Position numbers and translations under genes: made by a program
Shown here: in pieces, positions 53,737 to 64,000 of the stretch
Numbering within the stretch: the stretch's first letter is position 1
Layout of the letters: each line of letters begins with the position of its first letter
Notes under the pieces: generated by a model
What the model was told of the DNA's origin: nothing
Databases searched by the model: none
The model's input: the letters and a program-made list of their open reading frames with translations, nothing else
NCBI RefSeq assembly: GCF_900497805.2
Contig: NW_020954576.1
Location: 75,778,605 to 75,842,604 of the forward strand
From: Vombatus ursinus
Lineage: Eukaryota > Chordata > Mammalia > Diprotodontia > Vombatidae
Reading direction: 5' to 3'
Length of the DNA: 64,000 nt

Positions 53737-54036
53737 TATATTAATATTTTTATTTTTCCCCAATTACATGTCAAGACAAGTTTTAGCATTCATTTTTTGG
53801 GGGGTTTTTGGTGAGACAATCGGGGTTAAGTGACTTGCCTAGGGTCACACAGCTTGTAAGTATCAAGTATCTGAGGTTGGATTTGAACTCAGGTCCTCCT
53901 GACTCCAAGGCCAGAGCTCTATCCACTGCACCACCTAGCTGCCCCTAACATTCACTTTTAAAAAATTTTGAGTTCCAAATGTTCTCCCTCCCTCCTTCAC
54001 TTCCCTCCCCTCCCTTCACTTCCCTCCCTCTCCCAA
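53737..54036 (-). mobile_element. L1 3' terminus, minus strand, split by a SINE
   Basis: TTTTATTTTTCCCCAATTAC, TTTTGAGTTCCAAATGTTCT and a CCCTCCCT tract form the inverted L1 3' end. The SINE at 53799-53946 separates the two parts. Confidence 0.88.
53799..53946 (-). mobile_element. Marsupial tRNA-derived SINE inside an L1 3' end
   Basis: It starts GGGGGGTTTTTGGTGAGACA and ends with the inverted head CACCTAGCTGCCCC. Flanks AGCATTCATTTTTT / AACATTCACTTTTA at 53785-53798 and 53947-53960 are L1 sequence. Confidence 0.92.
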
Positions 54037-54044
54037 GATATCTT

Positions 54045-54095
54045 TTTAATGTAACCTTTATTTTATTTGTTTTCAATTAACAAGCATTATCTCAC

Positions 54096-54151
<56 letters not shown>

Positions 54152-54398
54152 CACTGCTCACTGGAAAAAATAGAAAAGCAAAACACTTGTAACAAATATG
54201 TGTAACCAAGCAAAACAAATCCCCTCATTGGCTGTGTCCAAAAATGTCTGTCTCATTCCGTACCTTGAGTCCATCAGACCTCTGTCAGGAGGTTGGAAGC
54301 ATGCTTCATCATTGCATTAATCATTATTCTTAAATCTTTCAGAGCTGTTTGTCTTTACGATGTTGTTATTGTGTAAATCATTCTCTTCATCTACCAGG
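54045..54398 (-). mobile_element. L1 3' end (second subfamily), minus strand, with (TC)n
   Basis: TTTATTTGTTTTCAATTAAC, AACACTTGTAACAAATATGT, CATTGGCTGTGTCCAAAAAT and CTGTCAGGAGGTTGGAAGCA are a different marsupial L1 3' UTR. The exact 8-bp repeat GATATCTT flanks it at 54037-54044 and 54399-54406. A (TC)n run fills about 54095-54150. Confidence 0.82.
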
Positions 54399-54406
54399 GA
54401 TATCTT

Positions 54407-54503
54407 GAAGATTAATGTATTAGCCTTATAAGGAAGTTGCTATCTAAATGTTTAAAGCATAAAATGTTGGTGCTAAAAAGTACTTAAAAGTATAAAGCTG
54501 TGG

Positions 54504-54540
<37 letters not shown>

Positions 54541-54848
54541 CTGCCAACTCTTTCAACAACAACCAAAAAATGTTGTGAATGCCCAGGACAATTTAATTTA
54601 CTACTCATAATATTCTTTTAGATTTATTCATTAAGTGCTTACAATAACTATGACAACAACTTTTTGCCCAAAAAAGTAGCAAATTAAAATTTATATTTTA
54701 TAAGTGTGAAATATAAAATTTTATTCTACCTATAATCATGAAAACTCTAAGTATAAAATTATAAAACTCAATTTTTTGCTGCTTATGATTACCATTACAG
54801 AATTTTTATTGAGAACTTCTTGGACCATTGTCCAAATGGGAACCACTA
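54407..54848. other. AT-rich unannotated sequence with a (TG)n microsatellite
   Basis: The (TG)n run lies at 54507-54539. Nothing else is recognised. Confidence 0.5.
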
Positions 54849-54861
54849 GCATGATGATTTT

Positions 54862-55008
54862 TTTTTTTTTGTTAGGCAATGGGGTTAAGTGACTTGCCCA
54901 GGGTCACACAGCTAGTAAGTGTTATGTGTGTGAGGCTGGATTTGAACTCTGGTCCTCCTGAATCCAGGGCCGGTGCTGTATCCACTATGCCACTTAGTTG
55001 CCCACTTG
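54862..55008 (-). mobile_element. Marsupial tRNA-derived SINE, minus strand
   Basis: It has a T run, GTTAGGCAATGGGGTTAAGT, and an inverted head ending CACTTAGTTGCCC. Flanks GCATGATGATTTT (54849-54861) and GCATAATGATTTT (55009-55021) form a target duplication. Confidence 0.93.
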
Positions 55009-56105
55009 GCATAATGATTTTAATGGTCTTTGAGTTTCTGTATAGAAAGGAACAAAATAAAGAATGCTTTGGCCTTTGTGGCAAAAAAAAAAAACATCAA
55101 ACAAAGGCTATCTTAGCTAGTTGTGTAGGTATGCGATACATTCTAACATATAAGGAAATGGGCCTGGGTGAAAGTGAATTATAAATCTTCCTGCTACCTA
55201 TACAAGAAGCATGTTTGGGTAAGGCACAGACTCTATGTTTTCTCTGAATTATGTTCCCCCACAATTCTCTTTTTTTTTTGTTTTCAACATTTATTTCCAC
55301 AAGATTTTGAGTTCCAAATTTTCACCCCATCTCGCCTCTTCCCCTACCCCAAGATGGCATGCATTCTGAATACCCCTTCCCCTAGTCTGCCTTCCCTTCT
55401 ATCTCTCCCCCTCCTTCTCTTATCCCTTTCCCCTTTTATTTTCCTGTAGGGCAGGAGAGATTTCTGTACCCCATTTCCTGTATTTTTTATTTCCCTGTTG
55501 CATGTGAAAACTTTTTTTTAAACATGTGTTTTTAAAACTTAGGGTTCCAAATTTTCTCCCTTTCTCCTTCCCCACCCACCCTCATTGAAAAGGCAAGCAA
55601 CTCAATATAGGTTATACATGTGCAGTTATGCAAAACACTTCCATAGTAGACATGCTGTGAAAAACTAACTCTATTTCCTTAATCCTATCCTGCCCTCCCC
55701 CATTTATTCTATTCTTTCTTTTGACCCTGTCCCTTCACAGAAGTATTTGCTTCTGATTACCCCCTTTCCCAATCTGCCCTCCTCTCTATCATTTCCCTAC
55801 TTTCATCCCCTTTCCCCTCTATTTTTCTGTAGGGTAAGACAGATTTCCATACCCAATTGAGTGTGTATGTTATTCCCTCCTTAAGTCAAATCCTATGAGA
55901 ATAAGATTCACTCATTCCCTCTCACCTTCCCCCATTTCCCCTCCACTGTAAGAGCCTTTTCTTTTCTGGTTTTTTTTTGTGTGAGATAGATAATTTACTC
56001 TGTTCTACCTTTCCCTTTCTCCTTCTCCTAGTATAATCCTCTCTTACCCCTCAATTTTATTCTCCAGATATGACCCCTTCATCTTCAACTCACCTTGTGC
56101 CCTCT

Positions 56106-56112
56106 ATCTATA

Positions 56113-56162
<50 letters not shown>
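56106..56162. repeat. (ATCT)n microsatellite
   Basis: About fourteen TATC/ATCT units occur inside the ORF1-only L1. Confidence 0.95.
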
Positions 56163-56301
56163 CATATATATAATTTTTTCCCTCCAACTACCCTAATAAT
56201 GACAAAGGTCTCATGAGTTACAAATAACATCTTTCCATGCAGGAATGTAAACAGTTCAACCTTGATAAGTCTCTTATGATTTCTCTTTCCTGTTTACTGC
56301 T

Positions 56302-57391
56302 TCATGTTCCACTTGAGTCTTGTATTTGAAAGTCAAATTTTCTATTAAGCTCTGATCTTTTCATCAAGAATGCTTGAAAGTCCTCTATTTCACTGAAAGA
56401 CCATATTTTCCCCTGAAGGATTATACTCAGTTTTGCTGAGTAGGTGATTCTTGGTCGTAATCCTGTCTCCTCTGCCCTCCAGAATATTATATTCCATGCC
56501 CTGCGGTCCCTTAATGTAGAAGCTGCTAAATCTTGTGTTATCCTGATTGTGTTTCCACAATATTTGAATTGTTTCTTTCTAACTGCTTGCAATATTTTCT
56601 CCTTGACCTGGGAACTCTGGAATTTGGCTACAATATTCCTAGGAGTTTTCCTTTGGGGATCTCTTTCAGGAGGAGATGGGTGGATTCTGTCCATTTCTAT
56701 TTTGCCCTCTGGTTCTAAAATATCAGGGCAGTTTTCCTGGATAATTTCTTGAAAGATGATGTCTAGGCCCTTTTTTTGATCATGGCTTTCAGATAGTCCA
56801 ATAATTTTTAAATTCTCTCCTGAATCTATTTTCCAGGTCAGTTGTTTTTCCAATGAGATATTTCACACTGTTTTCTAATTTTTCATTCTTTTGGATTTGT
56901 TTTACAGTCTCTTGATTTCTCGTAAAGTCACTAGCTTCCAATTGCCCTATTCTAATTTTTAAGGGAGTATTTTCTTCAGTAAGCTTTTGGACTTCCTTTT
57001 CCATTTGGCCGATTTTGCTTTTTTGGGCATTCTTCTCCTCATTGGCTTTTTGGACGTCTTTTGCCATTTGGGTTAGGCTATTTTTTAAGGTGTTATTTTC
57101 TTTAGCATTTTTTTGGGTCTCCTTTAGCAAGCTGTTGACTTGTTTTTCCTGATTTTCTTGCATCACTCTCATTTCTCTTCCCAGTTTTTCCTCTACTTCT
57201 CTTACTTGCTTCTCAAAATCCCTTTTGAGCTTTTCCATGGCCTGGGACTGATTCATATTTTTCTTGGAGGCTTTGGATGTAGGAGCTTTGACTTTGTTGT
57301 CTTCTGGTTGTATGTTTTGATATTCTTTGTCACCAAAGTAAGATAATATAGTCTGACTCTTTTTGCGCTGCTTACTCATGATCCCTGCCAA
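56302..57391 (-). pseudogene. L1 ORF1p gene within the ORF1-only L1, one frame shift
   Basis: The first frame (57391-56789, 200 codons) opens MSKQRKKSQTILSYFGDKEY after a short MAGI extension. It carries a long coiled coil of Lys/Glu-rich heptads (about residues 45-165, with QVREVEEKLGREMRVMQENQ and KIGQMEKEVQKLTEENTPL). The second frame (56853-56302) continues with ENLKIIGLSESHDQKKGLD, then RIHPSPPERDPQRKTPRNIV and a C-terminal domain ending FLMKRSELNRKFDFQIQDSS. These are the RRM and C-terminal domains of L1 ORF1p, an RNA-binding chaperone. One frame shift near 56.8 kb separates the two halves. The frames are otherwise open, so the element is fairly young. Confidence 0.85.
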
Positions 57392-58164
57392 TTACTTGAG
57401 TTTTAAACTCTTTGTTAAGGTAAAAGTCTGCTTCCAATGTGGAGAATGTACTGTCCCCAGCTTTGGGGATTTGTACAACTGTTTTCAGAGATACTTCTAG
57501 GGACCTGAAAATTTTCAGTTCTTCCAAGGTGCTATGATAAGGGGCGAGGTGTTTTCTTTCCACCACCACAACAAGCTCCCCCATGCCCAGTGCTCCTCCT
57601 TGCCCCAGGACCGCCCCTCAGAGCTGTGACCCAGATCCAAGCACGGGCAGAGCAAGAGATTCCTGCCTCAGCTCTGGCAAAAAGATCCCTGCAATCTCCC
57701 TCTGATCAGCCACTGGATTCCCCTGGATTCTGTGGGCCGGAAGCTCAGGGAAAAGCCACTGCCCCAGAGGCCGCGCTCAGAACTTGAGTCTGAGACCTAG
57801 CTCGTTCTCTCACCACAGTCACAGACTTTTCCCACTGACCTTCTAAATTGTCTTTGGTGTTCGTGGGTTGAGAAGTCTGGAAACTGCTACAGCTTCCCAT
57901 GATTCAGTCCTCTGAGGCCTGCTCCAGGTTCACTGCGGCCTGCGTGCCCACGCTGCATTGTGCTCCTCTCCCCACCTGGTGTGATATACCTTTCTGATCA
58001 ACTATCCAGGCTGTCTTAGGCTGGAAATTTGTTTCACTCTGTCTTTTTGTGGGTTTTGCTGCTTTAGAATTTGTTTAGAGCCATTTTCTACAGGTATTTG
58101 GAGGGGTTTGGGGGAAAGCTCAAGCAAGTCACTGCTTTCACTCGCCATCTTGGCTCCACCTCCT
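57392..58164 (-). promoter_or_regulatory. L1 5' UTR (internal promoter region) of the ORF1-only element
   Basis: This is the GC-richest stretch of the window, lying between the L1 start at 58164 and ORF1. L1 5' UTRs carry an internal promoter. Here this is assigned by position only. Confidence 0.6.
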
Positions 58165-58178
58165 CCCCCACAATTCTT

Positions 58179-59894
58179 TAGGGGCAGTGTTGCATTCATT
58201 AGGAGATGGTCCTGAATACCAAGCCCCAGAGGCCCATGTATGGGGCCCACAGCACAAGGATTCTTGAGTGTGGGAGGTTTTGAAAGAGGGAAAGGGCAAA
58301 AGGGATGAGGACAAGAAAGACTTGGCAACATTGGGACAATTGCACACTATTTCTTACCATGCAGTGCCATTGTGGGAAGCCTTACATTTCCATAGCCTAC
58401 AAGAGATGTAGGGAGCAGACCCTGATGTGAGCAGTGGAGAGTGGTTAGAACAACAGGTGGCTTTGGCAACATCATGATGTGAGGCTGAAAATGGATTGAG
58501 GATCTTGGCCCCTGGAGCCCCTCTTTATCTTCTCTAACTGAATGAAGATTAAATTAGGCGGAACAATCTGGATTGCAAGATGCTGCACCCATTCATGAAT
58601 TAACCACCAGTGTCCCTATCCCTATATCTGTAGGTAAGCAACAGCAAGAGCTCAGAAGGAATAATCCAGACACTGAGAATACACAAATGCTATTATTGTG
58701 GAAACTTATCTAACATCCTGTTATGAGTTCTTGTGGCATGTTCCTGCTGTGATGTGGAAATAGTATCCAAGACCAGAATTTTGTCTCCCAGGAGATACAT
58801 ACGGAGAGAAGGAAGCTGATTTGAGGATAGGTGTTGAGAATTCTCCTGCTTGGTTTATCCTTTTGTTGTTTACTTTGTCTTGTATTTCAGGTAAATGACT
58901 TTTACTTTGAACTGATATGTCCTTTGGCTAGTTGGCTTAGTAAAAGAAATCTTAGTGGGGGCTTATTAGCAGTGATTTTTGAGCAAAATGGATACTAGAA
59001 CGAGGATAGCTTTCAGGGGAGACTGGGCTGCACCTATAAGCTACAGTGTAAGCATAAATGAGTTGAGCTAACCTACCTGATATCTCAGGCTAGAAATTGG
59101 AGGGTAGAGAATTCCAACTTCGCATGAATTATAAATATTCAATGGACCTACTGGTAGGAAAGAACAGGAATAAACCACGATTCTGGATGGCTTTACAATC
59201 TCATTATTGTTAGCACTTCTAATTAACAAATATAAAATAATTTGAGCTTTTGCCCAAATCATGGTAATGATTTCCAGTTAAATTAACCTCTCACTTTTTA
59301 TAGCTTTAATAACTACTCACCAACTACAAATTCAAAAGTAACACTAATGGCTAATTAACCAAAATTCCATTCCATTAGAAAGCAATAAACAAGAAACACA
59401 AGGGCTGGCTTATTTATTTCTTGCAATGAAAGCCATGGCTGAGTAAGGGTACGAGTGGCATTCTGGGCAACAATAGAAAGACTTTGGGGTCTATTAACTC
59501 ATAGAAAAAAACTATTTGCCTCATAACCTTGGGAGCACAAAGACAAGACAAACTCAGATATGAAGCTACATCTTTGCTACTGCCAATGTGTACACACTAT
59601 ACTACTAGTAACTTCATTCTTATTTTTCCTGTTTCTAAAGCCTTTTTAATGTTCAAGAATCCCCAAAGTGTTGGTCAGTGGAGAGTTTTCTGCTGGTAGC
59701 ACAAACCTTAGCCGCCTTCTTTCTCGATCCCAACCAGAACAGCATGCTTCTTTTAGTCACCTTTCTCAAAATCTCCAAGAGGGACTAGACATACCTTCAA
59801 CACTTGTCTTCCAGGAACAAAATGGAGGAGGGAGTGTATTTCATATCCCCCATGACTATTAGTGTTCCATTTAGTGGGATGGGATCCATTGGAG
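58179..59894. other. Repeat-poor intergenic stretch
   Basis: No transposon, gene or RNA gene is recognised. It is AT-rich around 59200-59420 with TAATTAAC-type motifs. Confidence 0.4.
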
Positions 59895-60090
59895 TCAATA
59901 TTGTGCAATGGAAAAAAAAGCCAAAACACTGGATTTGAAACCCTGGGCTCAACTCCCAGCTCTCTCACCTGTTTACCATGATTTTAGGCAAGTTACTTAA
60001 CCCTCAGGGTCTCAGTTTCCTTATCTGTAAATGAGGTTATTAGATGACCTCTAAGTCCATCATATCTATGACCATGAGGACTGTAGGAGA
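59895..60090 (+). mobile_element. MIR-type SINE relic, plus strand
   Basis: GAAACCCTGGGCTCAACTCC, GGCAAGTTACTTAACCCTCA, TTTCCTTATCTGTAAATGAG and GATGACCTCTAAGTCCATC follow the MIR order. Confidence 0.75.
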
Positions 60091-60094
60091 AGTA

Positions 60095-60300
60095 TCATAG
60101 TATCATAGATTTACAGCTGGAAGGGACCTTAGTGTTCATTTAGTGCAACACCTTTATGTTACAGATGAGGAAATTGAGACCATGAGGAGTTAAGCACTGG
60201 CCCAAGATCACATAGGTAGTAAGTGCCAGAGCAGAGATTTGAAATCATTTCCTTTGACTACAAATCCCAAATCTTTCCACTGTATTGTGTTGCAACACCA
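60095..60300 (-). mobile_element. Old MIR/CR1-like repeat, minus strand
   Basis: TCATAGATTTACAGCTGGAA, GTTACAGATGAGGAAATTGA, CACTGGCCCAAGATCACATA and AGAGCAGAGATTTGAAATCA match the inverted order of the repeat at 48190. The family is not assigned. Confidence 0.6.
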
Positions 60301-61475
60301 ATGATAGATAGCTATAGTGGAGATGAATTATCGCAGTATAAGTGATAACTATGCAGTGGGTAGTGATATAACACCCTTCTGGCATCTAGCTCACTCACTC
60401 AATTAGTTTTTACTCAACAAGGTGAGAGAAAGAGAGGCTCCAGGGACAGTAAGTATGTCCCTCCTCCATATTGGTACCCTGGGGGAGGAAGCATGCTTGC
60501 TCCTTCCCAATGTTGGCTGTTGGGGAAAAACACTGGTGGTCCCATTCTAGCTTAAGATACCATTTTCCAGGACAGAATCTGATACCCTATATATGTATAT
60601 GTTTATGTATAATAACTAATTTTTTCATACAACTCAAGATAATTAGCTATCTCAATGTATTGAAAGTCAAAGTTGTTCTTAATACAATATTTTCTTAATG
60701 TAGTATAATTTGGTGAATGGGCCACTAGGCTGTGCATCCTCTATAGATTCATTTCTGATCCTATATCAGGATTCTTTAATGGCAAACCCAGGCATCTATG
60801 TTTTTCAAAAATTCTATGATTTTTTAAAATGTGCCTTCCTGTCCACTGGAAAAATGAAAAAAAAACTGGTTGTATAACAAGGCATATGAAAAGCAACGAT
60901 GTTTCGGTTCTTACAACTGTTGGTGAAATACAGAAGAAAGGCACTTGAGGGACCTGGTTATAGATTAAAGGAATCTCTGTCAACTGTCTATATTGATTAC
61001 CAGTGAATGAAAATATCAGGCCTTGTCCATTCTGAGTTAAAATGGTGTGGAATCCCTTTACAATAACCAGATGTTGGATCAGTTGTTAAAGGTAGGGTTA
61101 GATCAGTTGTGCTCTGGGTTTCTTAAATATATAAATCCATTTTCTAAATATTTAGGGTCATTAAAATTCAAAACACATTCTGGCAACCTTACTGTTCTTT
61201 AACTTTGAAGCCCAAGTGTATATTTTAAAACAAAGACAATTTGATGTGTCCTGATTCATTTTAATTTACTTCCCCCAGATGCTTGGCAAGCAGGATATCC
61301 AAGATCTTGTTTACAAATCACTCAGGTTTTTAGCAAAAGAGCAAATAGAAAAAGGAATTTTATTAATTAACCTCAAAGTACTGTTTTTGGTGTACTTCTG
61401 TAATCTTTATGTGGGACAACTAGTAAGATCTCTGAGACATCACATTTTTTTGGTACTATGCAAATAAATGCAGTT
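60301..61475. other. Unannotated intergenic sequence
   Basis: Nothing is recognised apart from a short TATATGTA tract near 60590. Confidence 0.4.
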
Positions 61476-61545
61476 CAGTTCAATTCAGCAAACATTTATT
61501 AAGTAGCGACTGTGTGTGAAATACTGCATTAGAGCCTTGGTGTGT
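61476..61545 (-). mobile_element. L2 3' end, minus strand
   Basis: TTCAGCAAACATTTATTAAG, TAGCGACTGTGTGTGAAATA and CTGCATTAGAGCC form a diverged inverted L2 terminus. Confidence 0.65.
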
Positions 61546-61990
61546 GTACGTGTGTGGGGAAGCGGAGAGGAATAAAAAATTTATACCTTGATCTACCTAA
61601 AGTGTTTGATACCATCAGTGACCTTAGGCACTAGACTAAGCAAATTCTCAGGTTAATCTAAATAATAAAGCTGGTAAGGTCAAGGTGAAAGATGCCCATC
61701 TTAACTCACTCTCATTATCCATGGAATGAAGCAGGTCTGATATGACTGATTTGATCTTATTTACTTAGTTTATGCAATTAATGGCCTGGAGGTTCAAGTC
61801 TCTGAGAAATTAGCCCAACTCCACAGATGCATACATCACTAAACATCCTTGAAGTCATCTTTTGTATATTGACATCGGCACAGGCAACCTACATCCAGAA
61901 AACCAGGGAAATGATTATCAACCATTTCATAGATTCAGGGCAACTTTCTGGGGCTAGCCACAACATACAACTGAAAAGGTCACATAAGGA
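61546..61990. other. Unannotated intergenic sequence
   Basis: Nothing is recognised in this stretch. Confidence 0.4.
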
Positions 61991-64000
61991 AAACTATTAA
62001 CTTCATTGATTATATCAGTAATAAAAGCAACAGAATAATATGATTATTTCAATAGATTCAGAAAAAGCTTTTGACAAAATACAATACTCATTCCTATTAA
62101 AAACACTGGAAAACATAGGTACAAATGGATTTTTTCCTTGAAATGATTAAGAAGGATCTACTTAAAACCATCAGCAAGCATTATTTGTAACAGAAATAAG
62201 CTAGAAGCCTTCCCAATAAGATCAGGAGTGAAACAAGAATGCCCATTATCACCAATATTATTTAATATTATATTAGAAATGCTACCAATAGCAATAAGTG
62301 AAGAAAAAGAAATTGAAGGAATCAGAATGGGCAATGAGGTAATGCAACTATCTCTTTTTGCAGATAATATTATATACTTGGAAAATTCTAAAGATTATCT
62401 AAAAAGCTAGTTGAAACACTTAATAATTTTAGCAAAGTAGCAGGATATAAAATAAGTCCACATAAATCATCAATATTTTTATAAATCACTAACAAAACCC
62501 TGTAAAACAAGATAGTAAGAGATACCCCATTTAAAATAAATGTAGACAGCATAAAATACCTAGGAGCGTACTTGCCTAGACAAACCCAGAAACTACATGA
62601 ACATAATTATAAAACACATTTTATACAAATAAGGTCAAATTTAAATGATTGGGGAAATATTAATTGTTTACACGTGGGCAGAGCCAGTATAATAAAAATG
62701 ATAATTCTACCTAACCTAAGCTATTTATTCAATACCATCCCAATTAAATTACAAAAAATTATTTTATTGAGGTAGAAAAATAATAACAAAATTCATTTGA
62801 AAGAACAAAAGGTCAAGATTATCAAAGGAATTAATTTTTAAAAATATAAAGGAAGGACACTTAATACCTATGTGACCCTAGGCAAGTCACTTAACCCCAA
62901 TTGCCTAAAAAAAACCTATATATATATATATATGTACATACATATATACATACATACATATATATATAAAGGAAAGAGGTTTAGGAGTACCAATTCTTAA
63001 AGTTAATATAAGGCAGTAATATTCAAAACTATGTGGTGCTGGCTAAGAAATAGAAAGGCAGATCAGTGGAACAGAATAGACACATAATACAGTAGTAAAT
63101 GATTATAGTAACCTTGTGTTTGACAAATGTAAAGATTTAAGCTTTTGGGATAAGAAATCACTATTTGGTAAAAATTGTTGGGAAACTGGAAAACATTTTG
63201 GCAGAAACTAGGCATAGATCAATATCTGACACCATTTACCAATATAAGGTCAAAACAGACACATGACCTAGATATAAAGGGAGATATCATAAGTAAATTA
63301 GAAGAGTATGGAAAGTATTACCCATCAGACTTATGGATAGGAGAAGAATTTATGAATAAACAAGAGATTGAAAGCACTGTGAGATATAAAATTGATAATT
63401 TGGATTACATTAAATTTAAAAGGTTTTGTATGAATAAAATCAAGGTAGCCAAAATTAGAAGGAAAACAGAAAATTGGGGGAAATTTTTATAGACAGTTTC
63501 TAGAATAAAGGTTTTATGTCTCAAATATATAGAGAACTTTGTCAAATTTATAAGCATATAAGTCATTCTCCAATTGATAAAGTCGAAGGATATGAACAGA
63601 CAGGTTTTGGATGAAGAAATCAAAGCTATACATAGTCATATGAAAAAATGCTCTAAATCATTATTGATCAGAGAAATGCAAATTAAAACAACTTTGAGTT
63701 ATCATCTTACACCTATCAGATTGGCTAAAATGATAGAAGGGGAAAATGATATGTTGGAGGGGATGTGAAAAAATTGGGACACTAATACACTTGTGAATTT
63801 ATTCAACCATTTTGGAGAGCAACCTAGAATTATGCCTAAAACTGTATATATACCCTTTGACTCAGCAATCCCACTTTTAGGTCTGTTTCCCAAGGTGATC
63901 AGGAAAAAAAGAAAAGAATCTGTATGTTCTAACATATTTATGGCAGCTCTCTTTGTGGTGGCAAAGAACTGGAAATTGAGGGGATGATCATCAATTGGGG
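61991..64000 (+). mobile_element. 5'-truncated L1 ORF2, plus strand, continuing past the window
   Basis: Similarity begins near 61995 in the reverse transcriptase ([18 protein letters not shown]-like wording near 62050). [20 protein letters not shown] follows at 62231. The catalytic motif reads FADN at 62357-62368 instead of FADD, which would kill the enzyme. The C-terminal part follows (LGNWKTFWQKLGIDQYLTPF at 63178; IREMQIKTTLSYHLTPIRLA near 63670). Several stops and frame shifts are present. The 3' end lies outside the window. Confidence 0.9.
62855..62963 (+). mobile_element. 5'-truncated marsupial SINE with (TA)n tail in L1 ORF2
   Basis: Only the SINE 3' part is present (CCTATGTGACCCTAGGCAAG, TTAACCCCAATTGCC), followed by A-rich and TATA/TACA repeats. 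The exact 11-bp repeat ATATAAAGGAA flanks it at 62844-62854 and 62964-62974. Confidence 0.88.

Larger units (their letters stand above)
55269..58164 (-). mobile_element. ORF1-only (HAL1-like) chimeric L1, minus strand, with target-site duplication
   Basis: The exact 13-bp repeat CCCCCACAATTCT flanks it at 55256-55268 and 58165-58177. On the minus strand it begins GGAGGTGGAGCCAAGATGGC (an L1 start), has a GC-rich 5' UTR to about 57392, then ORF1, a spacer, and a 3' UTR with a short A-run end. ORF2 is entirely absent. A spacer segment is present twice: 55740-55885, and again in diverged form at 55345-55500, with 3' UTR sequence between them. An (ATCT)n microsatellite lies at 56106-56162. It looks like a half-L1 that inserted in one event. 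Confidence 0.88.

Noticed and set aside
56106-56162. Regular short repeats suggesting a CRISPR-like array
   Set aside because: It is a pure tetranucleotide microsatellite without spacers in an L1.
57392-58164. GC-rich stretch as a CpG-island promoter of the expected neighbour gene KIF26B
   Set aside because: It lies inside an L1 with target duplications on both sides and begins with the L1 start sequence, so it is the L1 5' UTR.
18086-64000. KIF26B exons expected downstream by human synteny
   Set aside because: No kinesin motor motif or other KIF26B-like frame is visible in any frame.

Overview
The window looks like nuclear DNA from a marsupial. The evidence is the repeats: many copies of a tRNA-derived SINE with the CORE-like body found in marsupials, other SINEs ending in an RTE-like tail, marsupial-type L1 3' ends, and old L2, L3/CR1 and MIR copies. 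The species cannot be fixed by eye. No bacterial gene, CRISPR array or functional RNA gene is visible.

One host gene is recognisable. Four exons on the + strand (5741-5820, 14835-14877, 14976-15042, 17706-17821) join in frame into about 101 residues that match the C-terminal part of EFCAB2 (DRC8), an EF-hand protein of the ciliary nexin-dynein regulatory complex. All splice sites are GT-AG, and the gene ends with a TAA at 17819-17821. The upstream exons lie before the window. From human synteny, KIF26B would be the next gene downstream, but no exon of it is visible, so 18.1-64.0 kb is read as intergenic.

Layout. 0-5.7 kb: EFCAB2 intron with MIR/L2 relics, a mariner-like MITE and a three-layer nest (MIR, Mar1 SINE, L1 3' end). 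5.8-14.8 kb: the large intron, with an internally deleted L1 carrying a SINE and a solo LTR, and a hAT transposon holding an L1 5' segment. 14.8-18.1 kb: the last three exons and 3' UTR. 18-26.9 kb: L2, L3/CR1 and SINE nests and a palindromic hAT MITE. 26.9-30.7 kb: a 5'-truncated L1 on the minus strand. 31-46 kb: L2, MIR and Mar1 copies, a LINE with a twin-priming inversion, an RTE endonuclease relic, and an unexplained exact 50-bp direct repeat. 46-53.7 kb: the most repeat-poor part, with one solo LTR. 53.7-58.2 kb: L1 3' ends and an ORF1-only chimeric L1 with target-site duplications. 58.2-62 kb: sparse old repeats. 62-64 kb: an L1 ORF2 running out of the window.

The genes do not form an operon or pathway. 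I see no convincing new biological system. The observations most worth checking are the hAT/L1 composite, the chimeric ORF1-only L1, the 50-bp repeat, the inverted LINE, and a nearly open minus-strand frame at 39.65-40.08 kb. Repeat family names come from memory of consensus sequences, not from a database search.
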